Part shown: one piece after another, positions 1 through 12,300 of the stretch
Numbering within the stretch: position 1 is the first letter of the stretch
How the letters are laid out: each line of letters begins with the position of its first letter
Assembly (NCBI GenBank): GCA_905221605.1
Contig: CAJNDS010002169.1
Location: 353,967 to 417,966, forward strand
From: Symbiodinium natans
Taxonomy: Eukaryota > Sar > Dinophyceae > Suessiales > Symbiodiniaceae
Length of the DNA stretch: 64,000 bases
Direction: 5' to 3'
Made by a program: the position numbers and the translations under genes
The notes under the pieces: generated by a model
Database searches by the model: none
The model's input: the letters and a program-made list of their open reading frames with translations, nothing else
Told to the model about the DNA's origin: nothing

Positions 1-142
1 CTTGCATTCCCTATATAATCCTTATAAAGCCCTTAATGGTTTTGTTTTACTGGGGCCCACCCAAACCTACCCCAGTTTAGGGTTTGAGGGTATAGAGTCT
101 GGAGTTTACTTGTTGGCTCTTCTACTGGGGGTTGTCAGTTTG

Positions 143-220
143 GGTTTTAGGGCTTAGGGTTTAGGGTTTAGGGTTTAGGGTTTAGGGTTTAGGGTTTAGG
201 GTTTAGGGTTTAGGGTTCAG
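143..220 (+). repeat. ITS, (TTTAGGG)n
   Basis: About ten telomere-type units, nearly perfect, with one CTTAGGG at the start and one TTCAGGG at the end. Confidence 0.95.
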
Positions 221-847
221 GGGTTTCGGGCTTGTTCATGCCCTAACTCTCAGGAAGTCTGGACTTCGGAACTTGGTTTCCTACTTGGGTGAATTACTCA
301 GAGACTCCAGCTACGCCGTGGATATGAATCCTGACAGTACAACGGATCCCTACTACAAGTTGAGGTGCATTCCTAACTCAAGGGGTCTTTGGAGTCTCTG
401 GGTATGCCAGAACCCAAAATTGTGCCTGCGCCCATATTCAGGCCCCGTACTTTGAGCCCCTAAACCCTGCACCCTGAACCCCTAGCTCCTAAACCCCTAA
501 ACCCCTAAGCCCCTAAACTCCTAAACCCTCACCCTAAACCCCTGAGGCCCTAAACCCCTAAGTAAACCCTACAACGCACATAAGAACCCTAGCCGCGAGG
601 GCGCCCCATCACCACGCTCCCTGGACGACTTCCTGTGATTGGGGGGACCGGAGGCGTGCGCACGAATTCGGGAGCAGGATCTGGCCGAACCCCAGCAGTT
701 TAGGGCTTCAGGTGCCCAGGGCATTGTTGGCTTAGGGTGTGGGGGTCCCTAAACCCTAAACCCTAAACCCTAAATTTAAGAGCCTCCGGCTCAAGCCGCC
801 GACCCCGCAGGAGAACAAGTTTAAGGTTTGGGGTTTGATGATTTTGT

Positions 848-967
848 TCCTGTTGGGGGGGGGGGGGGGGTGGGGGGGTGGGGGGGGGGGGGTGGGGGGG
901 GGGGGGGGTGGGGGGGGGGGGGGGGGGGGGGGGTGGGGGGGGGGGGGGGGGGGGAGGGGGTAGGGGT

Positions 968-1003
<36 letters not shown>

Positions 1004-1122
1004 TTTTTTTCCAAAAGAGCCCCTATGCCCTGTGCGAAAACGCCTATGGTCCATGAGCGGTGTGGGTGGCCTGTTCCTCCACGGAAAAGCTGCCCCCCCC
1101 CCCGGCCCCCCGCCCCACCCCG

Positions 1123-1154
<32 letters not shown>

Positions 1155-1190
1155 ACCCCCCCCACCCCCCCCCCACCCCCCCCCCCCCAC
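848..1190. repeat. Poly-G block followed by poly-C block
   Basis: 856-1002 is almost all G with scattered T and A, then 90 bases of mixed sequence, then 1093-1190 is almost all C. The arms could pair with each other or form G-quadruplexes. Glycine- and proline-rich open frames here are artefacts. Lengths may be inexact because such runs sequence poorly. Confidence 0.9.
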
Positions 1191-1481
1191 TCTTGCTATT
1201 TAATTGGGCTTTTGAGAACGAAACTAGACCACAATCATCAGTTACCATTAGGAGTCTCTTCTCCTTTTAGTATCTTCTCCCGGGATAAGAATCCTGTAGA
1301 ATATTGTGTTCTTGATTCACCTTTTCATTGAGGCTTTCTTCACATCCTTGTAATCAACTCTCTGAACCAGAAAACCACATGAAGTTCCTGTCGGATCACC
1401 ATGAACGCACTCATCCTTGCCAACACACCGTTCGAGGATTTCTCAGATGGACAAGTTTCCAAGCCTTTTAGTAACTACCCC

Positions 1482-1665
1482 CCCACCCCCCCTCCCCCCC
1501 CCCCCCCCCCCCACCCCCGGAGAGGGGAGGAGGGGAGGAGGGGAGGAGGGGGGAGGGGAGGAGGGAGGAGGGGAGGAGGGGAGGAGGGGGAGGGGAGGAG
1601 GGGGAGGAGGGGGGGAGGAGGGGAGGAGGGGAGGAGGGGAGGGGGGGAGGAGGCGGGGTACCCCC
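1482..1665. repeat. Poly-C then GGGGA-type purine tract
   Basis: Thirty mostly C bases lead into about 145 bases of GAGGG/GGGGA repeats with all purines on one strand. Such a tract can form triplex or quadruplex DNA. No gene. Confidence 0.9.
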
Positions 1666-1747
1666 CCCGCGTTTTGGGGGGGTAAGGAGGGAAAGAGGGA
1701 GGTTTTCACCTCCTTTTCCCATCCAACACGCCGCCAGGGTCGGCGGA

Positions 1748-1797
1748 CCCTAAACCCTAAACCCTAAACCCTAAACCCTAAACCCTAAACCCTAAAC
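1748..1797 (-). repeat. ITS, (CCCTAAA)7
   Basis: Seven perfect units. Confidence 0.95.
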
Positions 1798-2455
1798 AGA
1801 CTCAGGGTTTTAGGGGAGCTCCTAGGAGGGCTCTGGGCTCAACCACAAGCAACACAGGTTTAGGGTTTAGGGTTTCGGGTTTAGGGCTAGGGTTTAGGGT
1901 TTTAGGGTGACATAGCCACAACGCAAGGCAAGATAACTGGGCAAAAAAACCATACAGAGACGTACACAGCTGCTCAACTACAGAGGGCTTCGATAAAGGT
2001 TTGGGTCTCGCCGTTCCCTAAACCCTAAATACCCTAAATACCCTTAATACCCTTAATACCCTTAATACCCTAAATACCCTAAATGCCCTAAACCTCATGT
2101 TCTGCTTGGGTGTTTTTTTAGCCAAAGGGCCCCCAAAAGCCCGCTGAGCAAGCTCAGGGGCTTTTGGGGTTGAAGGGTTGAAGTTCCCAGGGAAAGGATT
2201 TGGGGTTAAGGGCTTGTTTAGGATGGGTTTAGGGTTTAGGGTTCAGGGTTCAGGGTTTAGGGTTTAGGGTTTAGGTTAAGGGCTTTGGGTTTAGGATTCA
2301 GGGTTGAAGTTCTCAGAGAAATCCGCGCCCGCAAGCATCACCCTGGAAGCAGCACCTACTCTACAGCCCCCTGCGTTGTTCAGATGTTGCGGGCTGAGGG
2401 GTCTTGAGCTTGTGGGGAGCAGACTTTGTAATTCTTTGTCAAGGCGAGAAGGAAG

Positions 2456-2520
2456 GGTTCAGGGTTCAGGGTTCAGGGTTTAGGGTTTAGCCCTAAACCC
2501 TAAACCCTAAACCCTAAACC
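2456..2520. repeat. Head-to-head telomeric junction
   Basis: TTCAGGG/TTTAGGG units run to 2490 and CCCTAAA units begin at 2491 with no spacer. This is the arrangement expected from an end-to-end fusion or a paired insertion. Confidence 0.92.
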
Positions 2521-2641
2521 GTTTAGGGCGAAGTTGCGACCATATGAACCCTGCAGGTCGGTGCAAGATAGTGGCAAGGAAACGAGGATCGTAGCAACAA
2601 GCCGAAGCCCTTGACCGGAAGCCTCATGCGCTGGCTCTCCG

Positions 2642-2770
2642 AGGGTTTAGGGTTTAGGGTTTAGGGTTTAGGGTTTAGGGTTTAGGGTTTAGGGTTTAGG
2701 GTTTAGGGTTTAGGGTTTAGGGTTTAGGGTTTAGGGTTTAGGGTTAGGGTTTAGGGTTTAGGGTTCAGGG
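2642..2770 (+). repeat. ITS, long (TTTAGGG)n
   Basis: About eighteen units with one shortened GTTAGGG; among the longest forward arrays here. Confidence 0.95.
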
Positions 2771-3398
2771 TCCAAGAAAGACTGGGCATGTTTCTCGCAG
2801 CATTCCGCCGAGTGCTGGACGCGGAAAAAAGGAGCTAGTGCGGCTTCCCCACCCTCCTGATTTTGGGTTTAGCCCCTGAAGGTCCCCTAAATTCCAGCCC
2901 TAAACCCTAAACCCTAAACCCTACACCCAACCTAGCTCAGCTTCCTGGAATGAAGGTCATCTGTCCTTAAGGGAGGGGGGGGTTCATGGGAGCTGGGTAC
3001 CTAGGAAACCTTAGGGCGGCTTAGGTTTTCTTAGGGACTAGGGCTGTTGGGTTTATTGTTCAGGGATTAGGGTGTGTGTGTGTGTGTGCGCGCGCGCATT
3101 CTTCCTGGAATGGTTCGCGTGTTTCAACTGGATGTCCGAGACGCGGCAAAGAACGTGACACATGCTACGCCTTGTCCACCCTAAACGCCTGAACTACCAA
3201 TCCCAACCTAAAACCCCAAAAACCCTAAGCCCCCAAACCCCGACACCAGAAACCCTAAACCCCCACACCCTAAAACCCTAAACCCGAAAACCCTAAACCC
3301 TAAACCCTAAACCCCTGAGCATTAAGTGCTCCGAGGCTATAGCGGCTATGCCCCACGGCGTGATACCGAGACCGCCGGGATGCCAATGGGGCCTTTAC

Positions 3399-3470
3399 CT
3401 TAAACCCTAAACCCTAAACCCTAAACCCTAAACCCTAACCCCTAACCCTAAACCCTAAACCCTAAACCCT
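3399..3470 (-). repeat. ITS, (CCCTAAA)n
   Basis: Ten units with two shortened ones in the middle. Confidence 0.93.
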
Positions 3471-3798
3471 TCATTCTTTTTTGGGGGTGGAGGGATTTAG
3501 GGTTTAGGGGCTCGTTTTTCATGTGTTGTTTTTTTTGTTTTGTTGGGGCGGGGGGGGGGGGGAGGTTTTACTTGAGAGCGTAAAATGTTTAAATGTTTAG
3601 GGCTTTGGGTAGGAGTCTTTTCCGTTTTCCCCTGTATAAATGGGGTTTGGGATCGTGTTGGGGGACCTTGTTGTTGGGGGACTTCTCGGGGGCTGGCGTA
3701 CGAGTTCGGGGGTTTGGGGTGTAAGCTTTGGGGGTTGCGGGAGTTGCATGTAGGGTTTAGAGTTTGGTGTTTAGACTTTAGGGTTTAGAGTTTAGGGT

Positions 3799-3903
3799 TG
3801 GGATGTTCACCCCTTATACCAACAGTCCTTTTTTGGGGGGATTGTAGTACTCCCTATTATAATGCCGATTAAGAACTGTTAGTATAAGGCGGGGACATTC
3901 CCA
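3799..3903. mobile_element. Family A foldback MITE, copy A1
   Basis: The ends GGGATGTTCACCCCTTATAC and GGCGGGGACATTCCC pair. The whole 105 bp is nearly palindromic around a central TAGTACTCCCTATTATAA. Family A has at least seven copies here with the shared core AACAGTCCTT / AAGGACTGTT. Confidence 0.85.
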
Positions 3904-4566
3904 GTTCAGGGTTTAGGCTGTGTAGGGTTTAGGAATGTCGCGCTTCGGGTTTGGGACTTCATGGCTTAAGCGACTGGAGGGTTTAGGGTTTAGGGCTTAG
4001 GGTTTAGGGTTTAGGGTTTAGGGTTTAGGGTTTAGGGTTTAGGGGGCTTCAGGGTTGCTAGTGGTCTCAGGGCTGCCCTTCCGATAGCCAAGCACGCAGG
4101 GAAAGCACACCCTAAGCCCTAGAAAAAAGCCAAAACCCTACACCCCCTAAACCCGCCGCCCTAAACCCTAAACCCTAAACCCTGAACCCTAAACCCTAAA
4201 CCCTAAACCGCCCAAACCCCTGAACTCGGCCTCCACACACACACACCACACCTAAACCCCTGAACGCATTCCCCCAAACCCCAAACCCTAAACCCCAAAC
4301 CCTAAACCCTCAACCCCTAAACCCCTGAAAGCCTTCGAGTACTAGCTTACCCGGGACTTAGAAGCCCCTTACGTGCCCTAATTTGGTTAGAATTGGGGTA
4401 TAAGTACAGTTATTTTGGGTTAACAACCCTTAACCCTAAACCCGAAACCCTAACCCTAAACCCTAAACCCTAAACCCTAAACCCTAAAGTACCGGGACAC
4501 AGAAGCGACTCTCAGGTGGGAACCGAAGAGGAGCTCCTCCCGCCCAGAGGTGGGTGGGACTTGTTT

Positions 4567-4694
4567 AAATGAATTTGGGTTTAGGATTTAGGGTTTCGGG
4601 TTTAGGGTTTAGGGTTTGGGGTTTAGGGTTTAGGGTTTAGGGTTTGGGGTTTAGGGTTTAGGGTTTAGGGTTTAGGGTTTAGGGTTTAGGGTTG
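4567..4694 (+). repeat. ITS, (TTTAGGG)n with TTTGGGG variants
   Basis: About eighteen units. Isolated TTTGGGG and TTTCGGG variants show independent point mutation. Confidence 0.93.
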
Positions 4695-5435
4695 TTGAGA
4701 GCCTTAGGCTTGAGGGAATTTAAGCTGAAACTGAAACCTAAACCGAAACCGAAACTGTTTCAGTTTCAGCTTCACTGTCTCCTGAATTGAAGCTGGGACT
4801 GAAACTCGACACCTCCTCACTGAAACTGAAACTGAAGCGCTTCGCGGACTAGGTTTATGAGCGCAAGGTGGCATCGAGACCTTCATTCACGGAAGCTCCG
4901 GGAATATGCAAGCCCCCATAAATCAAAAGCGAAGGCAGCCCTAATGCTTAAACACTAAAAACCCTAAAACCCCAAAAGCCCTAAAGCCCTAAAGCCTTAA
5001 AAAACCTAAAACCCCAAAAGCCCTAAAGCCCTAAAAACCCTAACCCCTAAACCCTAACCCTAACCCCTAAAACCCTGAAAAACCTCGTTCAGGATGGGCA
5101 CCTCAAGCCCCCCCATAATCAAGGCTATTTAGGGAGAACTAAGCCTCATTAAGGCTATTTAGTGGGGGGGGGGGGGGGGGGGGGGGGGGTGACGCTTTTC
5201 CATGGCCTTTCTCTGAGCCCTTCCCATGGCTCACTTTTTAAAACTTGGGGCAAGCTGAGTCATGCCATCAGGCTTGGTTTTGGACTTCGCTTTGGCCTCG
5301 GCGTTGAATCTAGGAACAGAAGGGGAAGACAGGTTGGAGTTGGAGGGAGCTTGAGGGAGCAACTCACCTGCTTGTTTACTGTCTTGACTAGGCTGGGCTT
5401 TCACGCTTCGGGCTTGATTTGAGCTATCAACGGCT

Positions 5436-5692
5436 GTAAACCCTAAACCCTAAACCCTAAACCCTAAACCCTAAACCCTAAACCCTAAGCCCTAAACCCT
5501 AAACCCTAAACCCTAAACCCAATTTAAGGGGATAGAGGGGCCCAGCTCCACACCATCCCAAGTCCGCCCCCAGGGCACCAGGAGCTGCTGGGCCGCACGG
5601 AATGTGGCCGTAGGGCTTCTTGGGGTTTAGGGTTTAGGGTTTAGGGTTTAGGGTTTAGGGTTTAGGGTTTAGGGTTTAGGGTTTAGGGTTTT
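5436..5692. repeat. Pair of ITS in opposite orientation
   Basis: 5436-5520 is CCCTAAA; 5620-5692 is TTTAGGG. A unique 100-base spacer separates them. Confidence 0.93.
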
Positions 5693-5816
5693 GCACTATG
5701 GGGTTCAGGAGTGCAGGATTTCGGGGTTTAGGGCTTTTGGGGTTTCTTGGCCCCTCAAGAGGCCCCCCAGAAGCCCTCCAAGGCACCGGGCACCACATAA
5801 GCCCGAGAAGGCCTGT

Positions 5817-5890
5817 GAGTTTAGGGTTTAGGGTTTAGGGTTTAGGGTTTAGGGTTTAGGGTTTAGGGTTTAGGGTTTAGGGTTTAGGGT
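5817..5890 (+). repeat. ITS, (TTTAGGG)10
   Basis: Ten nearly perfect units. Confidence 0.95.
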
Positions 5891-6134
5891 GGGAGGGCCA
5901 AGACCCCGAAAGGCTGCAATAGGCCGGCGGGAAGTTTAGGGGTTATGGTTTTCGGGTTTAGGGTTCAGGGTTCAGGGTTTAGGGTTTAGGGTATAGGGTA
6001 CAGGGTTTAGGGTAGTTCCTTACCCTTTGATGCATGAGTTAAGCCCTAAACCCTCAACCCTCAACCCTAAGCCCGAAAAGGAGCCCTGTCGTTCTGCGCT
6101 CTTAGGGTTCAGGGGTGTAGGGCTTGACCCCCCT

Positions 6135-6216
6135 GAACCCTAAACCCTAAACCCTAAACCCTAAACCCTAAACCCTAAACCCTAAACCCTAAACCCTAAA
6201 CCCTAAACCCTAAACC
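6135..6216 (-). repeat. ITS, (CCCTAAA)11
   Basis: Perfect units up to a final CCTTAA. Confidence 0.95.
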
Positions 6217-6303
6217 TTAACATTCCGACGATATTACCTTGGGCGGCATCTCAGGCCCTTTGTGACCCCTGTGAAGGGGCCAAGAACCCTAAACCCTAAA
6301 CCT

Positions 6304-6438
6304 TGGGATGTTGAACCCGATATCGAACGGTCCTCAACAGGGTTTAGGGTTTAGGGTTTAGGGTTTAGGGTTTAGGGTTTAGGGTTTAGGGCTTAAAAGC
6401 CCCATTGAAGGACTGCTAGCAGAAGGGGGAACATCCCA
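6304..6438. mobile_element. Family A MITE, copy A2, centre replaced by telomeric repeats
   Basis: The left arm is TTGGGATGTTGAACCCGATA and the right arm AGAAGGGGGAACATCCCAA. Between the arms the usual unique centre is missing, and about seven TTTAGGG units (6341-6390) stand in its place. Confidence 0.8.
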
Positions 6439-6521
6439 ACCTAAACCCAGAAAGGGCCCCAAAAAGTGGGAGTTCGGGGTTTGGCGGGGTTCTGACTCCT
6501 TCCAACTCCCGGGTGCCTCGG

Positions 6522-6562
<41 letters not shown>

Positions 6563-7054
6563 CTAAACCCTCAACCGATGGTAGAACAAGTGGCGCAGGT
6601 GAAGCTGCCACAGGCTGCTCTCCTACGAAACCTCCCCGAAAAAGAACAAACAAACTACCAAACATTTTTCCTTGCAAAACCACATGGGGATTGTTCATGC
6701 GATTGCGGTTCTTAAGCAAATAGTCGTATGACCACCTTCTTCTGCACCAGAGTCTTGCAAAAGCAGCTTGCCGTTTGCAAGGTCACATGCCCTAAGCCTT
6801 AAACCCTTCAACCCTAAACCCTAGGCCCTAGACCCTAAAACCCTAAACCCTAGACCCTAAACCCTAAACCCTAAACCCTCTTGGGGTTGGCTGCTTCATA
6901 TGGGGGCTTTACACAAACGCCCTGCAACCCAGCTCCGCTGTAAGAGAAGCTAAGGCCGCCCTGCACTCGAAGTAGCATGCTGGCAGGGGCCCTCGGATTC
7001 CCAGAGCCCCTACCCAGACCCCTCTTGGGAGAATCCACAAAGTAGATATATACA

Positions 7055-7088
<34 letters not shown>

Positions 7089-8094
7089 GGGGGGGGGGGG
7101 GGGTTTAGGGTTTGGGGTTTGGGGTTTGGGGTTTGGGGTTTGGGGTTTAGGGTTTGGGGTTCCTAAGAATGACCCAACAGTAGTACAGGGTACTATTGGG
7201 GGGGGGGGCTCTACTTTTTGGATCCTCCCAGGGGTCTGGGTAGGAGAGATTCACTGGCACCTTAAATACAGGCATCGTTGGGTCTTTATGGGTCTTTATG
7301 GGGAGGAGGGGTTTAGGGTTCAGATTTGAGGGTTTAGGGTTTAGGGTTTAGTAGGCTTTAGGGGTTTAGGGCTTTAGGGGTTAAGGCTTGAGGGTTTAGG
7401 GTTTACAGCTTACTCAACAAAAGGGGGCAGCCCATTTATTCCCAGGATTATGTGGTGAGCTTGAGAATTTTGGTGGCTCGGGGCTTGGGGCTTTTTAGGG
7501 TTGCGGTCTGCTCTCAGCCGCCAAGCTGGCCTCAGACCCTGCGCGAGCCTGGGATACTAAAGGTGCCACCCAACAACGCAGGAGGGTTTCGAGGTTTATG
7601 GGTGTAAGGTTTCGGGGTTTATGGGTGTAAGGGTGTGACGCGGAAGCTCCTCTGACTTCGTACGCCTACTTCGTATCCCCATTTGCAGGTTTTTTGACCC
7701 TAAGCCCTAAGCCCGAAGCCCTATTCAGGGGGCCTTCCGCTAGGACGCTGTGCGTCAAGATGGGCGTGCCCTGCAACATGCCAGGCCCTTTCAGGCAAGG
7801 GAGGGTTTAGGGCTTAGGTCTTAGGGTTTAGGGATTTCAAGACTTACAGGGGCAAGGACCTTTTGCTACACCCTAAACCCGAAACCCTAAACCCGAAGCC
7901 CTAAGCTCTGGAGTCGTGGTGATGTTTGTTTCTGCAGTGTACCCGCACGTTTGGACCTCTCAAGGGACTCAGGGAGGTACTCTTGCAAGGCACCCCAGCG
8001 GGTTCAGGGTTTAGGGTTTAGGGCTTAGGAGGGCTTAGGAGGGCTCAGGAGGGCTTAGGAGGGCTTAGGACTTTAGGGTAGTAGGATAAAGGTC

Positions 8095-8280
8095 CCGATC
8101 CTACTCATACGAAGGTTGTACCCCAAAAGGTTCCCATGAATATACCCTTGAGACTCATACGAAGGTTGTGCCCCAAAAGGTTCCCCTGAATGTACCCCTC
8201 TTATGGCCCTCATATTCCCTTAGAGGATCGTTTGGACGGGTCCCCAAAACCCAAGAATACGACCTGAAGGGTCCAAGGCA
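8095..8280. repeat. Family L repeat with an internal 42-bp duplication
   Basis: ACTCATACGAAGGTTGTACC and ACTCATACGAAGGTTGTGCC start two near-identical 45-base segments. A relative at 18130-18250 shares CCTAAAGGCTCCCCTGAATT, ATTCCCTTGGAGGATC and ACCCAAACCCAAGGGTACAA. Confidence 0.65.
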
Positions 8281-8638
8281 CAACACCTGGAGGGTCTGTG
8301 GTGTCCCCACGCAGTCCCGGTTGTGCTCGGCTCATTCCCTAGCTTCGGGTTTAGTGTTTAGGGTTTAGGGTTTAGGGTTTTGGGTGGAGCAGGCAGCATT
8401 GAACCCTAAGCCCGAAGCCAAAAACGCCAAGCACAAACAAGAAGCCGATACCCACAAAAATGACTCAAGCCCCAAGCCCCAAAACCACAAGAAGAGCCCA
8501 AACCCTGACCCTAAACCCTAAACCTTAAACGGGAAAACTATCCCAACCCAAAACAAGCAGCGACCAGGGCGATAGAGAGCTGGTCCTAACAGCGGTACGC
8601 CAGCAGGGGCACCACCGGCGTGGAGACCTTTTTGCGTG

Positions 8639-8755
8639 TAGGGTTTAGGGTTTAGGTTTAGGGCTTACGGTTTTGTGCTTAGGGTTTAGGGTTTAGGGTT
8701 TAGGGTTTAGGGTTTAGGGTTTAGGGTTTAGGGTTTAGGGTTTAGGGTTTAGGTA
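8639..8755 (+). repeat. ITS, (TTTAGGG)n
   Basis: Degenerate first third, then eleven perfect units. Confidence 0.94.
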
Positions 8756-9310
8756 ACCCTCTGATACTGCCCTATGACCTATCCCCAAGACTCGAAGGAC
8801 CCTCAACCCTCAACACCACAAGTAGGCCGATAGTACCCCGCGACCTCTATGTCCTGAACACGACGGTGCCCAGGGTTTAGAGTTTGGGGTCTAGGGTGTA
8901 GGGTACCATTCTTCCTTTTGTGGGCTACAATGACCTCGCTGACGCAGTGGTTGATCCTAAACGAGACGTTGAACTTCTCCGACCCTCCCACACCCAAAGC
9001 ACCCCAACCACGTTACCGCCCCAGAAAGAATTGGTAGGTTCAGAGTTTGGGGTTTCCATGCGTTTCCCTTATTGGGTTTACGAGGATCAGGTTCAGGAAT
9101 GTTTTGTTCAGCAACCGAGACCAAGCAAGGCGACGGGCACCACCAAGCCCTTGTGGTATACCTAAGGTCGATGATGACCGCCGTGGAAGTTGCGCGAAAG
9201 GATCCCACTCATGTGATGACCAGACAAGTCTCGGTTGGGTTCACCACCCGTTCTGCGAAATCGGAACGCATGCTGGTATTGTATCGGAATAGGACGGACG
9301 GAACAGAAAG

Positions 9311-12300
9311 CATGCCACGTGCAACCTTGCTTCTTCCAGACGCTACTCGCCCTACCCGAGTTTGCTGAAGTGCGGCTTTTGCAAAGCAAACTTCACACCG
9401 TTGGCCGGGTGTGGGCTCGCGCTGCCAGGATTAGTGGCGCCGCGATGGTGTCAACACACTCTCCACTGCAGCCCTTGTTGGCCAACCTGCTTCGCACTTG
9501 GCAGATGACGATGAGGCGATGCGCCAAAGCGCTCATCGGGGGAGCTGCAGGGCAGTGAGAAGTCCCGTCCCCCGCAGCAGCCGAGGGGTGGGATTGGTCG
9601 GGGAGGCCTCATGTACGCTTTGGTGGACTCTAACTTCAGGTAAACGACCGGTTCCCATTCTTGTGCTGCTGTCCGCATCTTTTAATGTATGCCCATGTGA
9701 TAACCAAAGAAGTCTCGGTTGCTATCGCTGCACATGTTAAGCTCCCGAAGCGGGCGTGGTCATGTTCAAGTTTTCATGGACAACGTCCGCCACGACCACC
9801 ACCACCACCACCACCACCACCACCACCACCACCAAGACGATTAGGACAGATAGGGCGAATAGTATGGCTAGCTTAGGATGAGAAAGCATGCCACGTGCAA
9901 CCTTGCTTCTTTCAGACGCTACTCGCCCTACCCGAGTTTGCTGAAGTGCGGCTTTTGCAAAGCAAACTTCACACCGTTGGCCGGGTGTGGGGCTCGCGCT
10001 GCCAGGATTAGTGGCGCCGCGATGGCGTCAACACACTCTCCACTGCAGCCCTTGTTGGCCAACCTGCTTCGCACTTGGCAGATGACGATGAGGCGATGCG
10101 CCAAAGCGCTCATCGGGGGAGCTGCAGGGCAGTGAGAAGTCCCGTCCCCCGCAGCAGCCGAGGGGTGGGATTGGTCGGGGAGGCCTCATGTACGCTTTGG
10201 TGGACTCTAACTTCAGGTAAACGACCGGTTCCCATTCTTGTGCTGCTGTCCGCATCTTTTAATGTATGCCCATGTGATAACCAAAGAAGTCTCGGTTGCT
10301 ATCGCTGCACATGTTAAGCTCCCGAAGCGGGCGTGGTCATGTTCAAGTTTTCATGGACAACGTCCGCCACGACCACCACCACCACCACCACCACCAAGAC
10401 GACTAGGACAGATAGGGCGAATAGTATGACTAGCTTAGGATGAGAAAGCATGCCACGTGCAACTTTGCTTCTTCTTGACGTTGCTCGCCCTACCCGAGTT
10501 TGCTGAAGTGCGGCTTTTGCAAAGCAAACTTCACACCGTTGGCCGGGTGTGGGGCTCGCGCTGTCAGGATTAGTGGCACCGCGATGGTGTCAACACACTC
10601 TCCACTGCAGCCCTTGTTGGCCAACCTGCTTCGCACTTGGCAGATGACGATGAGGCGATGCGCCAAAGCGCTCATCGGGGGAGCTGCAGGGCAGTGAGAA
10701 GTCCCGTCCCCGGCTGCAGCCGAGGCTGTCACGACGGGTGGGATTGGTTGGGGAGGCCTCGTGTACGCTTTAGTGGACTCTAACTTCAGGTAAAAGACCG
10801 GTTCCCATTCTTGTGCTGCTGTCCGCATCTTTTAATGTATGCCCATGTGATAGCCAAAGAAGTCTCGGTTGCTATCGCTGCACATGTTAAGCTCCCGAAG
10901 CGGGCGTGGTCATGTTCAAGTTTTCATGGACAACGTCCGCCACGACCACCACCACCACCACCACCACCACCAGACGATTAGGACAGATAGGGCGAATAGT
11001 ATGACTAGCTTAGGATGAGAAAGCATGCCACGTGCAACTTTGCTTCTTCTTGACGTTGCTCGCCCTACCCGAGTTTGCTGAAGTGCGGCTTTTGCAAAGC
11101 AAACTTCACACCGTTGGCCGGGTGTGGGGCTCGCGCTGTCAGGATTAGTGGCACCGCGATGGTGTCAACACACTCTCCACTGCAGCCCTTGTTGGCCAAC
11201 CTGCTTCGCACTTGGCAGATGACGATGAGGCGATGCGCCAAAGCGCTCATCGGGGGAGCTGCAGGGCAGTGAGAAGTCCCGTCCCCGGCTGCAGCCGAGG
11301 CTGTCACGACGGGTGGGATTGGTTGGGGAGGCCTCGTGTACGCTTTAGTGGACTCTAACTTCAGGTAAAAGACCGGTTCCCATTCTTGTGCTGCTGTCCG
11401 CATCTTTTAATGTATGCCCATGTGATAGCCAAAGAAGTCTCGGTTGCTATCGCTGCACATGTTAAGCTCCCGAAGCGGGCGTGGTCATGTTCAAGTTTTC
11501 ATGGACAACGTCCGCCACGACCACCACCACCACCACCACCACCACCACCAAGACGATTAGGACAGATAGGGCGAATAGTATGACTAGCTTAGGATGAGAA
11601 AGCATGCCACGTGCAACCTTGCTTCTTCCAGACGCTACTCGCCCTACCCGAGTTTGCTGAAGTGCGGCGTTTGCAAAGCAAACTTCACACCGTTGGCCGG
11701 GTGTGGGGCTCGCGCTGCCAGGATTAGTGGCGCCGCGATGGCGTCAACACACTCTCCACTGCAGCCCTTGTTGGCCAACCTGCTTCGCACTTGGCAGATG
11801 ACGATGAGGCGATGCGCCAAAGCGCTCATCGGGGGAGCTGCAGGGCAGTGAGAAGTCCCGTCCCCGGCTGCAGCCGAGGCTGTCACGACGGGTGGGATTG
11901 GTTGGGGAGGCCTCGTGTACGCTTTGGTGGACTCTAACTTCAGGTAAAAGACCGGTTCCCATTCTTGTGCTGCTGTCCGCATCTTCTAATGTATGCCCAT
12001 GTGATAGCCAAAGAAGTCTCGGTTGCTATCGCTGCACATGTTAAGCTCCCGAAGCGGGCGTGGTCATGTTCAAGTTTTCATGGACAACGTCCGCCACGAC
12101 CACCACCACCACCACCACCACCACCACCAAGACGATTAGGACAGATAGGGCGAATAGTATGGCTAGCTTAGGATGAGAAAGCATGCCACGTGCAACCTTG
12201 CTTCTTCCAGACGCTACTCGCCCTACCCGAGTTTGCTGAAGTGCGGCGTTTGCAAAGCAAACTTCACACCGTTGGCCGGGTGTGGGGCTCGCGCTGCCAG

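Larger units (their letters stand above)
1..9170. other. ITS-rich region without a supported gene
   Basis: Short unique stretches of 50 to 300 bases alternate with ITS. Two family A MITEs, a partial family B end, a family L repeat and G/C homopolymers are listed separately. TATATA and poly-T/G runs occur at 7046-7103 and poly-A at 6522-6554. No frame here survives scrutiny. Confidence 0.7.

Noticed and set aside
1-220. True chromosome end
   Set aside because: The telomeric block is short, interrupted and followed by unique sequence; neither end of the window ends in a long uniform array.
763-1331. Overlapping Gly- and Pro-rich open frames on both strands
   Set aside because: They are translations of G and C homopolymers with no other coding signal.
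2130-2167. Rho-independent terminator-like hairpin (CCCCAAAAGCCC / GGGGCTTTTGGGG)
   Set aside because: The setting is eukaryotic and it is not next to a gene; probably a small foldback remnant.
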